Both the position numbers and the translations under genes were made by a program. Below the pieces are notes generated by a model, which saw only the letters and a list, made by a program, of their open reading frames with translations, did not search any database and had not been told where the DNA came from. Of a stretch of 64,000 nt of DNA, positions 1-8,637 are shown one piece after another. Source of the DNA: an uncultured Prevotellaceae bacterium (GTDB taxonomy: Bacteria; Bacteroidota; Bacteroidia; Bacteroidales; Bacteroidaceae); contig OMXS01000013.1 in assembly GCA_900315095.1 (NCBI GenBank), positions 1 to 64,000 of the forward strand, in the 5' to 3' direction. The stretch's first letter is position 1; each line of letters begins with the position of its first letter.

Positions 1-215
1 ACGAGAGTCATCGCCTGGTTGTCGGCATCGGCAGCACGCGCCTCGCTATCGGCAAGAATACACATCAGCGAGAAGTCGTTAGGGTCAAGCAAAGTGCCGT
101 CGGCGCCAGTAAGGTCGTAGCCCTCTGTCGTCGTCACTTCATATCCCATTGCCGCCATTTGCGACTTAATGTCTTCTTTTGCTGGGTGCCTTCCAATAAT
201 TAAAGCATTTTTCAT
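1..215 (-). CDS. N-terminal part of an unidentified protein (cut by window edge)
   Basis: The reading frame starts at an ATG at 215 and runs off the left edge after 71 codons. The first residues (MKNALIIGRHPAKEDIKSQM) look like the first beta-strand and helix of a Rossmann-type nucleotide-binding fold, as in TrkA-N/RyR-like proteins, but there is too little sequence to name a family. A good Bacteroidota promoter lies just upstream (266-296), which supports this start and makes it the first gene of its transcript. The product is not recognised. Confidence 0.7.
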   Translation of the reverse strand, partial: MKNALIIGRHPAKEDIKSQMAAMGYEVTTTEGYDLTGADGTLLDPNDFSLMCILADSEARAADADNQAMTL

Positions 216-265
216 TCTCGCCGAAATGTCTGTTCTCGTTGGTTGGTATAGGTCGATATTCCCTG

Positions 266-296
266 CAAAGATATGGAATTTTTAGTTAAACAGCAA
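266..296 (-). promoter_or_regulatory. Promoter for the gene at 1-215
   Basis: On the minus strand, TATCTTTG (266-273) is preceded by TTG (294-296) with a 20-bp gap. This matches the Bacteroidota sigma-ABfr consensus (TTG, 19-21 bp, TAnnTTTG). Confidence 0.7.
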
Positions 297-350
297 CATT
301 TTAGCAGAAAAGATTGTGTTTATAAGGAGTTCGGGGGTAGATTAATGAAA

Positions 351-460
351 TTCCATTAATATCCTTTTGCTTTCCAATTGATGCCCTTTCACTTTCCCAT
401 TAATATCCTTTCGGTTTCCCATTGATGCCCTTTCGCAACCTCAAATGGAATCTTTCGCAT
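351..460. repeat. 22-bp-period tandem array, five units
   Basis: Equivalent points of the unit fall at 355, 377, 399, 421 and 443, exactly 22 bp apart. Units alternate between ATTAATATCCTTTYG and ATTGATGCCCTTTCGC versions, so the higher-order period is 44 bp. There are no spacers between units and no open frame, so this is not a CRISPR. The same ATTGATGCCCTTTCGC word returns at 15203-15290. Together with the next array it fills most of the 216-601 intergenic region. Confidence 0.8.
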
Positions 461-483
461 GCTCACCAGTATCAAGTGACGAG

Positions 484-540
484 ACAAAGTTAATAACTTT
501 GTTCAACAAAGTTAATAAGATAGTCGAACAAAGTTATTAA
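484..540. repeat. 22-bp-period tandem array, three units
   Basis: The word ACAAAGTTAATAA occurs at 484, 506 and, as ACAAAGTTATTAA, at 528, each 22 bp apart. The spacer between the first two units contains the reverse complement (TTAATAACTTTGTT), so the array can also fold into a hairpin. It lies downstream of the frame-disrupted gene at 602-1623 and could act as its terminator, although there is no T-run. Confidence 0.75.
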
Positions 541-601
541 CATTGTTACCTCATTTGTATGCTTTTGAAATCCAAGCAGTTACAAAGGGCACTTTTAAAG
601 G

Positions 602-1623
602 TTATTTTAGCCTGATGTATTTCTTCTCGCCGTTGAAGAAACTCTTGAGCGTTGACCATTCCTTGGGAATGCAGGCATTGTTCTCGCGGTCTGCGATGGC
701 TACGTAGTAACCTTTGGGGGTGATGCCAAAGAGAACGCACGTTGAAACATGACCTTTGCCAGTAGTTCCTTCAAACAATGTGCTTATATGTACATGAACA
801 TTTGCTCTGGATGAATCTCGGTATAGTTGAGCGTGATGCTGTCGATGGCTGTGAATATTTCTTCTGCCAGGCGGGTTTTCTCCCGCGGAATGAAATACAT
901 GGTTCCTATAATCTGTCCGGCATTTTTAGGTAGATGGACTCTTGTTGCAGAATAAATCTCCTTGTTGTGATGGGCATCTATGTCATAGTCATCACTTTGT
1001 GCCCATTTGAAACTCCATGATTTGATGTCCTTTCGTTTGAGAACGGGTATGATTTTGTCCAGATATGGCTGCTTGACAAAATAATAACTCTTTCCACCAG
1101 GCAAGGGAAGTCTCTTGTTATATCCTAACGTCCCGAAGCCTCTGATGTGCTTACCGCATGGTTTCGGACTTGCCGTATAGTTGAGAAACACGGTTTCGAG
1201 TGCTTCGGGATAAAACATGGTGCCGTCGTTTGCAGTGTCAGCATCGTGGCTATGTGACTCGAAGTGATAACTCTCTTCCGAGATGGACATCAATGAGTCG
1301 AGGTTGTGCCTGATGGCGCCGAAGATTCCGTCGAACACTTTCCGGTTCCTTTCGTTTGCCGCTTCTATTTGTTCTGGTGTGAAATTATTAAAAGAAGTTG
1401 TAACGCCTTCGCAGTCGGTTGAACAAAGGAATTCCTTTCCGACTATACCGTTGTGGACGTATAACAGTTGGCCGGCACCGTGGTTGGTCTTCATCTTACT
1501 GTCTTGGCGTGCAGTTGTTATCTTTTCTATTTCTTCCCAAATCTTGTCCATGGGTGTGCGGTCCTGTGCCGAAACCGCTACAGACAGGATGAATGATATT
1601 GTTGCTATGATGATTCTTTTCAT
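602..1623 (-). pseudogene. Secreted DUF5024-like protein, frameshifted near the C-terminus
   Basis: The frame from 1623 encodes 279 residues with a signal peptide (MKRIIIATISFILSVAVSAQ) and stops at 784 after HPEQMFMYI. In another frame the coding sequence continues without a break to a TAA at 602 (NVHVHISTLFEGTTGKG ... FFNGEKKYIRLK). That stretch has protein-like composition and a plausible C-terminus, so an indel near 790-810 separates the last ~65 codons. It is the third gene of an operon with an ECF sigma factor and an anti-sigma-like membrane protein (3-bp gap to the latter). It resembles uncharacterised Bacteroidales secreted proteins (DUF5024 type, from memory). Whether the frameshift is real or an assembly error cannot be told from the sequence. 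Confidence 0.65.
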
Positions 1624-1626
1624 TGT

Positions 1627-2367
1627 TTATAAATTGTTTAGTTGATTATTGCTTGAAGGTATGCTATTTGCTGCGACTCTTTGAATCACGCGGTTGCCTC
1701 TCTCACGCAGACTTCTTGTCTGTTCTGCAAATTGCATCATCGGGTCTTCGTAGGGAACAATGTCTTCCTTTTCAACAGCAATAAGGCCGTCGGTTTTGCT
1801 CTTTGGCTCTGTCTCTTCTGCGATGAGAGTCTCTTGTTTTTCTTTTGTTATTCTCTTTGAAACACTCACTTGTTGCTTTGTAGTGTGTACTTGCTGGGGC
1901 TTTGGCGCTGCCTGATTCTGGTTTTTCTCCTTTGTCTCAGTCGCTTTTACCTCTACTGCCTTTGTTTTAGGTTGGTTTTCAACCGACCTTTCCCTTGCCT
2001 CGGCATAGTCCATGCGAGCATTGCCTCTGCTCTCGGCTGCATGAAAACGTTCATCCTTGGCGATGGGAGGTTTGGAGGCAGAGTCTTCTTTTGGTGGGGC
2101 AAGGAAAACGATGAGCAAGGCGGCAACACAAGCAGCGGCCACCCAAGGCCATATCTTCATGATGCGTGACTTATGCTTGCGTTCTGCCATCATCTGGTCG
2201 AAAAGAGCCTCGTCGACAGTAAGCTCGCCCAGCATCTCGGCAATTATCTTCCAGTTGGCTGGGGCATCCTCGCGAGACACCTCAAGGGCAAGGAGTTTCT
2301 CCTCCTCGACACTCGTCTCGCCGTTGAGATATTTCTGGATAAGTGTTTCGGTTTGCTTGTATGTCAT
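1627..2367 (-). CDS. Anti-sigma-factor-like single-pass membrane protein
   Basis: 246 residues. An N-terminal helical segment (residues 1-65: QKYLNGETSVEEEKLLALEV) resembles the zinc-less anti-sigma/FecR N-termini of Bacteroidota. One transmembrane helix follows (about 72-90, WPWVAAACVAALLIVFL), then a long low-complexity Lys/Glu/Gln-rich region predicted to lie outside the cytoplasm. It overlaps the ECF sigma gene by 4 bp (ATGA), the classic arrangement of a sigma factor with its regulator. There is no FecR carbohydrate-binding-like domain, so it is probably not a TonB-type transducer. The role is inferred from position and topology. Confidence 0.7.
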   Translation of the reverse strand: MTYKQTETLIQKYLNGETSVEEEKLLALEVSREDAPANWKIIAEMLGELTVDEALFDQMMAERKHKSRIMKIWPWVAAACVAALLIVFLAPPKEDSASKPPIAKDERFHAAESRGNARMDYAEARERSVENQPKTKAVEVKATETKEKNQNQAAPKPQQVHTTKQQVSVSKRITKEKQETLIAEETEPKSKTDGLIAVEKEDIVPYEDPMMQFAEQTRSLRERGNRVIQRVAANSIPSSNNQLNNL

Positions 2368-2831
2368 GATTTTATCCTTTCTTTCAGTTCGTTGAAGACT
2401 TTCTTTCTTGCCGCAGACAGCATGCTTTTTATTGATGGTTTGGCGATGCCCGTCTGCTCGGAGATGTCGTCGAGTGAAGAACCTTCTATTTGTCTCAGTT
2501 CAAAAAGTCTGCGCTCGCTCGGCTTCAGGTGTCCAATGGTCTCTGTCACGGCCTTTAGCGTTTCCTTTGCTACCAGTTCTTCGTGTGGCGAAGAACCGAC
2601 ATCTGTGCCTGGCGGAGTATGTACGGCATCGAAAGAGACAATAGTAGCGTGTTTACGTTTTCTCATTATGTCTATGCAGCAATGCTTTGCTATCCTTACG
2701 GCAAAAGCATTATGGTTCTTCCCTGCATCCATACGCTCCAGATATTTGAGCATAGCAAGCATCCCATCTTGCGCAACATCCTCGGCATCTTGTTCGTTGC
2801 CGAAGAAACTACGACCTACAGAGAGCATCAC
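2364..2831 (-). CDS. ECF-type RNA polymerase sigma factor, start displaced
   Basis: 155 residues from a GTG at 2831. It contains sigma-2 (GNEQDAEDVAQDGMLAMLKY) and sigma-4 (LKPSERRLFELRQIEG, helix-turn-helix SLDDISEQTGIAKPSIKSML). In frame upstream of the GTG, the sequence TFRLIEFEHIAPKLRDV reads as the missing first helix of sigma-2. The ATG at 2886 that should start it is out of frame because TGAC is duplicated (ATGAC-TGAC-ATTT); without the extra 4 bp it would read MTFRLIEFEH. The functional start is therefore unclear: GTG 2831, CTG 2882, or none. The gene is first in an operon with its likely anti-sigma partner. Confidence 0.8.
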   Translation of the reverse strand: MMLSVGRSFFGNEQDAEDVAQDGMLAMLKYLERMDAGKNHNAFAVRIAKHCCIDIMRKRKHATIVSFDAVHTPPGTDVGSSPHEELVAKETLKAVTETIGHLKPSERRLFELRQIEGSSLDDISEQTGIAKPSIKSMLSAARKKVFNELKERIKS

Positions 2832-2896
2832 ATCTCTTAGTTTTGGGGCTATATGTTCAAATTCTATTAATCTAAATGTCAGTCATACGGATAAAA

Positions 2897-2968
2897 ACAA
2901 GGGTTCGCCCCTACAATGTTAGTGATAACAATTAAAATGTCATACGCATTGTAGGGGCGAACCCCTGT
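2897..2968. repeat. Palindromic intergenic element with 22-bp arms
   Basis: Arms at 2897-2918 and 2947-2968 are reverse complements at 21 of 22 positions (core word GTAGGGGCGAACCC). They are separated by 28 bp. The element lies between the stop of korB and the start of the sigma gene and could terminate korAB transcripts. It resembles widespread REP-like palindromes rather than a terminator with a T-run. Confidence 0.8.
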
Positions 2969-2986
2969 GTTAGCATGTAAAGTTTA

Positions 2987-3942
2987 TTATTTCACTTCCC
3001 AGATGTCATTGGTTTCAAGCAGTTCGCTGAAGTTGTGATACTTCTTTGCTGCCTTGACCTCCTCTATCTGCTGGGTTACAGCCTCGTCGTAGGTAGGAGC
3101 ATCAACGTCGCGGATAACACCAAGAGCAACAGGGAAACCGTCGTTGTTGCCCATCAGCGCGAGCTTCAGCTGCAGAGTGTTGTCCTCGCAGTGTGCATCG
3201 TGAACAAGGATATCGTTCTCGGTGATGCCGTTTTCGCCTATCTTCACTATCTTAAGGCTGAAACCATCCTGTACAAGGCCGAACTCGTTGTTTGGACCGA
3301 AGATTAGTGGTTTGCCGTGTTCAACGTAGATAGCGTTCTCCTTACGACCTTGTGCGTTATACACAGCGTCATGACATCCGTTGTTAAAGATGACGCAGTT
3401 CTGCAGTATCTCGCAAACAGCAGCACCCTTGTGCTGATATGCTGCCTTCAGAATCTCAACAGTGCCCTTTGCATCGGTGGCAACGGCGCGAGCAAAGAAA
3501 TGTCCACGTGCACCGAAGCACAGTTCTGCAGGACGGAACGGGTCCTCAACGGTGCCGTAAGGACTCGACTTTGACACGAAACCGCGTGGAGAGGTAGGAC
3601 TATACTGTCCTTTCGTCAAACCATAGATGCGGTTGTTCAGCAGTATCATGTTGAGGTTGATGTTGCGGCGGTTGGCGTGAATGAAGTGGTTACCGCCGAT
3701 GGCGAGACCGTCACCGTCGCCACTTACCTGCCAAACGGTGAGGTTTGGGTTAGCCACTTTTGCTCCTGTGGCGATTGCTGCGGCACGACCGTGAATGGTG
3801 TTCATACCATACGTTGCCATGTAGTGGGGCAGACACCGATTTCTGCCAATGCCTTGTGGAAAGAAGCCAGGAAGAAGTGGTCGCCACAACCCGGGCACCA
3901 CCTGGGTTGTCCCTTCTTATAATCGTTTGCTGTATATGTCAT
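2987..3942 (-). pseudogene. korB: 2-oxoacid:ferredoxin oxidoreductase beta subunit, one-base frameshift
   Basis: This is the thiamine-diphosphate-binding subunit of 2-oxoglutarate (or related 2-oxoacid) ferredoxin oxidoreductase, which oxidatively decarboxylates the 2-oxoacid to its acyl-CoA with ferredoxin as acceptor. The true N-terminus starts at 3942 (MTYTANDYKKGQPRWCPGCG, with the CxxC cluster motif) and runs to GVCP. The rest (HYMATYGMNTIHGRA, ThDP motif GDGDGLAIGGNH, NNRIYGLTKGQYSPTS) is in another frame. A run of four C (3826-3829 on the plus strand, GGGG) where five are needed restores the frame exactly (GTC TGC CCC CAC TAC). This single homopolymer deletion is probably a sequencing error. 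korA lies 40 bp upstream. Confidence 0.9.
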
Positions 3943-3982
3943 AATGCTTGATTTTCTTTGATGTTTTGTTTTCTGTGGTATC

Positions 3983-5765
3983 TTATTTCAACAAATCTTC
4001 GAAGTTAGCAACTAGTTCTTCAACTACGAAAGGCTGTCCTTTTACCTGGTTGAACTGGCAAGGCACGAAATTATCTACCTTCATGCGCAGATAAGCGGCG
4101 AGTTGTCCCATGTTCTGTTCTGCCACAACCACCTTCTTGTACTTCTTCATCACCTCGGCAGTATTCTTTGGCAGCGGGTTAAGATACTTAAAGTGGGTTT
4201 GTGCCACCTTGTAACCTTTCTGGCGCAATTCGTCCATAGCAGAATGCAAGTGACCATATGTACTGCCGAAGCCCACGATGAGCAAGTCGGCATCGTCAAC
4301 ATCACCATCAACGGTGAGGTCGGGCACTTGGATGTTTGCAATCTTTTGTGCGCGCAGGCGAGTCATCAAGTCGTGATTCTCAGGGTTGGTTGATATCGCA
4401 CCGGTATTAGAGTCTTTCTCCAGACCGCCGAGGATATGCTCGAATCCTTCACGACCAGGCACTGCCCAGTAACGTGTGCCGTTCTCGGCGCGCATGTATG
4501 GTGTCCATTTGCCCTTCAGTTCCTCAGGAACATACGGTGGGTTAATGGCATCAAGTTTTTCTATATCAGGCAGTTTGAAAGCTCCAGAACTGGTAAGCGG
4601 CGTCGAAGCAGTCGGTAGGACTTATTGCTGCCATCACTGGCATAGGACTCTCGCCGTTACGGCCGAACAGCACTTGCAGAAGGTCGGTCTGCTCTGACTT
4701 TGTTGGAAGTCCTGTTGCTGGTCCGCCGCGCTGCACATCGAGTACCACGATAGGCAACTCCATGATAACAGCAAGGTTCATAGCCTCGCTCTTGAGACAG
4801 ACACCAGGACCGGAGGTGCTTGTAACGGCCAGTGCTCCAGCGAAAGAGGCGCCCAGTGCACTTGCAGCACCAGAGATTTCATCCTCGCACTGCACGGTGG
4901 TAACACCCAGTGACTTATGTTTTGAGAGTTCATGAAGCACGTCGGTGGCGGGAGTGATAGGATATGAACCAAGGTAGAGTTTCAGTCCTGCCTTCTCGGC
5001 GGCGGCGATGAAACCATAGGCTGTTGCCTTGTTTCCCGTGATGTCCATATATCGTCCAGGCTCTTTTGTCTTCGACTCTATGCGATAAACGTTCACTGCC
5101 GATGAGTGAGTGTTATGTCCGTAGTCGAAGCCTGCCTGTACAACCTTTATATTGTTCTCAGCGATGGCTGGTTTCTTGGCGAACTTGTCGCGAAGGAAAT
5201 TGGCAACGAGGTCAAGGTCGCGGTCAAAGAGCCAGCAAACAAGCCCCAGCGCGAACATGTTGCGGCACTTCAGAATAGCCTTGTTGTCCATTCCTGAGTC
5301 CTTGAGGCAGTCCTTCACCATTGTCGTAAGCGGGCACTGGATAACGCGGTCGGGATCGATGCCCATCTCGCCGAGATAGTCTTCTGTCTCGAAAGCTGCC
5401 TTCTTGAGGTCATTAGGACCGAAAGAATCGGTGTCAATGATTATTGTTGCCTGTGGTTTGGCGTATTTGTACTGTGTTTTCAGTGCTGCAGCGTTCATTG
5501 CAACGAGTACGTCGCATTTGTCGCCTGGTGTGTAAACCTTGCCTTCACCAATGTGCACCTGGAATCCAGATACGCCTGTTAGCGATCCTTGCGGGGCGCG
5601 GATATCTGCTGGATAGTCAGGGAATGTGCTGATGCCGTTACCCACTGTAGCAGAAATCGTAGAGAAAATGTTTCCGGCGAGCTGCATACCGTCGCCTGAG
5701 TCTCCTGAGAATCGAACCACCACTTGGTCGAGTTCCTTAATCTCTAATTTGTCTTGTTCAGTCAT
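3983..5765 (-). pseudogene. korA: 2-oxoacid:ferredoxin oxidoreductase alpha (gamma-alpha fused) subunit with internal deletion
   Basis: The N-terminal gamma domain (VVRFSGDSGDGMQLAGNIF) is fused to the pyrimidine-binding alpha domain (LGSYPITPATDVLHEL), and the C-terminal domain (YWAVPGREGFEHILGGLEKD) is in a different frame. The first part ends at DCFDAAYQ near 4590 and the second resumes at GAFKLPDIEKL. Family members have about 22-25 more residues here (ending in a DGYIANGS-like stretch). So roughly 65-75 bp, not a multiple of three, are missing at 4587-4591. The C-terminal frame runs from there to a stop at 3983. The gene forms an operon with korB. Real inactivation would remove the reductive/oxidative 2-oxoglutarate step; a collapsed assembly is the alternative. 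Confidence 0.88.
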
Positions 5766-5808
5766 TTTATTCTGTTTGACATTACTGATTTATAGATATT
5801 TGCGCGTG

Positions 5809-5838
5809 CAAAGTTCTTAAAAACAAATGAAATAACAA
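5809..5838 (-). promoter_or_regulatory. Probable promoter of korAB
   Basis: On the minus strand GAACTTTG (5809-5816) has TTG 19 bp upstream (5836-5838). The first base pair of the -7 box deviates from TAnnTTTG. The rest of 5839-6038 shows no further signal or gene. Confidence 0.5.
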
Positions 5839-6038
5839 AATAAAAACGCATAAATTTTATCTTTTGACAGTTTTATTATTTAATTATGGAATATCCAATG
5901 CAAATTGTTGCAAAATTATGCACAATCCGTTTAATTTGTTACTAAATTTCTGTTATCACTTACAAACTGATTTATGGATATCCTGTGAATTCCTTGAAAC
6001 TGTTATATTGGTTAAAATGTCTTTGTGTATATACGAAA

Positions 6039-6067
6039 GAAGTCCCAGAGCTATGCTCCGGGACTTC
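6039..6067 (-). terminator. Hairpin terminator after pckA
   Basis: Arms GAAGTCCC (6039-6046) and GGGACTTC (6060-6067) extend inward with one mismatch to GAGC/GCTC, leaving a 3-base loop. It starts 28 bp beyond the pckA stop. Confidence 0.75.
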
Positions 6068-6094
6068 CTTATTATAAATAATGTGTAGTCTCGA

Positions 6095-7622
6095 TTAGAG
6101 TTTTGGACCAGCAGCAACAAGTGCCTTACCAGCCTCGTTAGTCTCGTACTTCTTGAAGTTCTTGATGAAGCGAGCAGCAAGATCCTTAGCCTTCTCATCC
6201 CACTGTGCTGGATCAGCATAAGTGTCACGTGGGTCAAGGATTGCTGGGTCAACGCCCTCAAGCTGTGTAGGAACAACAAAGTCGAAATATGGAATCTTCT
6301 TTGTTGGGGCTTCGTCGATAGAGTGGTTCAGGATTGCATCGATGATACCGCGTGTATCCTTGATAGAGATACGCTTGCCTGTACCGTTCCATCCTGTGTT
6401 AACGAGGTATGCCTTAGCGCCGCTCTTCTGCATCTTCTTAACCAGTTCCTCAGCATACTTTGTTGGGTGCAACTCGAGGAATGCCTGACCGAAGCAAGCA
6501 GAGAATGTAGGAGTTGGCTCAGTGATACCGCGCTCTGTACCTGCCAGTTTTGCTGTGAAGCCAGAGAGGAAGTAGTACTTTGTCTGCTCTGCGTCGAGGA
6601 TAGATACTGGAGGCAGTACTCCGAACGCGTCAGCACTCAGGAAGATAACCTGCTTAGCATCTGGACCTGCGCTCTTGCCATTCACCTTCTGTGCAATGTT
6701 GGTGATGTGATCGATAGGATAAGAAACGCGAGTGTTCTCAGTAACGCTCTTGTCAGCGAAGTCAATCTTGCCGTCCTTGTCTACTGTTACGTTCTCGAGC
6801 AATGCGTTGCGACGAATAGCGTTGTAGATGTCTGGCTCGCTCTCTTTGTCGAGGTTGATAACCTTAGCGTAGCAGCCGCCCTCGAGGTTGAACACACCCT
6901 CGTCGTCCCATCCGTGCTCGTCGTCACCAATGAGGAGACGCTTTGGATCGGTAGAAAGAGTGGTCTTACCTGTACCCGAGAGACCGAAGAAGATAGCGGT
7001 GTTCTTACCTTCCATGTCGGTGTTTGCAGAGCAGTGCATTGAAGCGATGCCCTGCAGTGGGAGGTAGTAGTTCTGCATAGAGAACATGCCCTTCTTCATC
7101 TCACCACCATACCATGTGTTGATGATGCACTGTTCGCGGCTTGTTGTGTTGAATGCAACACAGGTCTCGCTATTCAGGCCCAGTTCCTTATAGTTCTCTA
7201 CCTTTGCCTTAGAAGCGTTGTAGATAACGAAGTTCGGCTCAAAGTTCTCCAGTTCCTCTGCTGTAGGAAGGATGAACATGTTCTCTACGAAGTGTGCCTG
7301 CCATGCTACTTCAACGATGAAACGTACTGCCAGACGTGTAGCCTTGTTAGCACCGCAGAAAGCATCAACTACATAGAGGTTCTTGTTGCAAAGTTCCTTG
7401 ATGGCGATTTCCTTTACCTTTGCCCATACCTCCTCGCTCATTGGGTGGTTGTCGTTCTTGTATCCCTCTGTTGTCCACCATACCTTGTCATGGCTCTGTG
7501 CATCGTCAACGATGTACTTATCCTTAGGACATCTCCTCCTCGAAGAGGAACTCATAAGACGGATTGTGGGCTATCACGGTAGAACCGGTGATGCCATACT
7601 GTGTCAAATCTAACTTTGCCAT
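6095..7622 (-). pseudogene. pckA: ATP-dependent phosphoenolpyruvate carboxykinase with N-terminal internal deletion
   Basis: PEPCK converts oxaloacetate and ATP to PEP, CO2 and ADP; in Bacteroidota it usually runs towards oxaloacetate during fermentation. The true start at 7622 encodes [20 protein letters not shown] ... YEFLFEEE and then stops. The remainder is in another frame from [11 protein letters not shown] onward, with all catalytic motifs present (P-loop [24 protein letters not shown], Mn ligand region [10 protein letters not shown]). The family has about 30 residues between FEEE and (GR)SPKDKY, so about 90 bp are missing near 7529-7534 with loss of frame. This is the second such deletion within 3 kb; a mis-assembly is likely. 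Confidence 0.92.
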
Positions 7623-7695
7623 AAATGATTATAATATTAAGTTGTGAAAAATTTCTTTACCTTAAAACAAAAGGGAGTATCCCAATTAGCGGTTG

Positions 7696-7725
7696 CAAAG
7701 TTACGCATTTTTCGTTGACTAACAA
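7696..7725 (-). promoter_or_regulatory. Promoter of pckA
   Basis: On the minus strand TAACTTTG (7696-7703) has TTG at 7723-7725, 19 bp upstream. It lies about 75 bp from the ATG at 7622, supporting that start. Confidence 0.8.
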
Positions 7726-7874
7726 AAATAAAGTTTATCAAAAATCATTATTTGTATACGTTTTTCGGTTAAAGTATTTAAATTTTGTATATAATGAAAC
7801 CTTTTTGGAAACTCCACTTTGCAAATAGTCAGAAGAAATAACACGCGAAATTAGCATAATTCATTGTTTTAGTG

Positions 7875-7882
7875 TATCTTTG
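7875..7882 (+). promoter_or_regulatory. -7 box of the upp promoter
   Basis: TATCTTTG, 26 bp before the upp ATG. The expected -33 position carries TTAG rather than a clean TTG. Confidence 0.65.
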
Positions 7883-7908
7883 CAAACAGAAACAATAGAA
7901 TTTATCTT

Positions 7909-8568
7909 ATGAAAACAATAAATCTTTCAGAACAAAACTCCGTGCTCAACCAGTACATGGCGGAGATTCGCGACATCGACTATCAAAAGAACCGTATGCT
8001 TTTCCGCAACAATATAAAGCGCATAGGGCAGGTAATGGCTTATGAAATTTCTAAGTCGTTGACCTATGAGCCGTCGTTTGTGGAAACACCTTTAGGCACT
8101 GCCAACTTGCAGTTGATGAAAGATAGTATTGTAGTTGCCACAGTGCTTCGCGCCGGACTTCCATTCCACGAGGGCTTCCTCGAAATGTTCGACCATGCAG
8201 AGAACGGTTTTGTGTCCGCATTCCGCATGTACACCAACCGTGAGCATACCGAGGTGGGCATACATACCGAATACATTGCATGTCCTTCGGTTGAAGGAAA
8301 GACGTTGTTGATTGTCGACCCAATGCTTGCCACAGGTGGCTCGATGGCTGCTGCTTATGAGGCAATCATCAAGCACGGGAAACCAAAGTGCGTGCATGTG
8401 GCATGTGTCATTGCTACGCCGGAAGGAATAGACGTGGTGAAGCAGGCTCTGCCCGACGAACAGTCAACAATATGGGCTGCCGCAATCGACCCTGGAATGA
8501 ACGAACATAAGTATATAGTTCCAGGTTTTGGTGATGCAGGTGACCTTTGTTATGGGGAGAAAATGTAG
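7909..8568 (+). CDS. upp: Uracil phosphoribosyltransferase
   Basis: 219 residues. It salvages uracil to UMP with PRPP in the cytoplasm. The PRPP-binding loop LLIVDPMLATGGSM lies at about residues 128-141 and the C-terminal uracil-binding segment YIVPGFGDAGDLCYG is typical of the family. The gene is a single transcription unit, divergent from pckA, with its own promoter. The start is supported by the -7 box 26 bp upstream. Confidence 0.95.
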   Translation: MKTINLSEQNSVLNQYMAEIRDIDYQKNRMLFRNNIKRIGQVMAYEISKSLTYEPSFVETPLGTANLQLMKDSIVVATVLRAGLPFHEGFLEMFDHAENGFVSAFRMYTNREHTEVGIHTEYIACPSVEGKTLLIVDPMLATGGSMAAAYEAIIKHGKPKCVHVACVIATPEGIDVVKQALPDEQSTIWAAAIDPGMNEHKYIVPGFGDAGDLCYGEKM

Positions 8569-8637
8569 AATTACGATCTTTGCAGCAATGTGGAGCGACT
8601 AAAAGAACTCAACATTCAAAACGCGTAATTAAGTAAT

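Noticed and set aside
351-540. CRISPR array
   Set aside because: Units are adjacent with no unique spacers, the 22-bp period is too short, and no cas genes are present.
546-740. 64-aa minus-strand ORF
   Set aside because: It is out of frame with the clear C-terminal continuation of the 602-1623 gene, which uses the same DNA.
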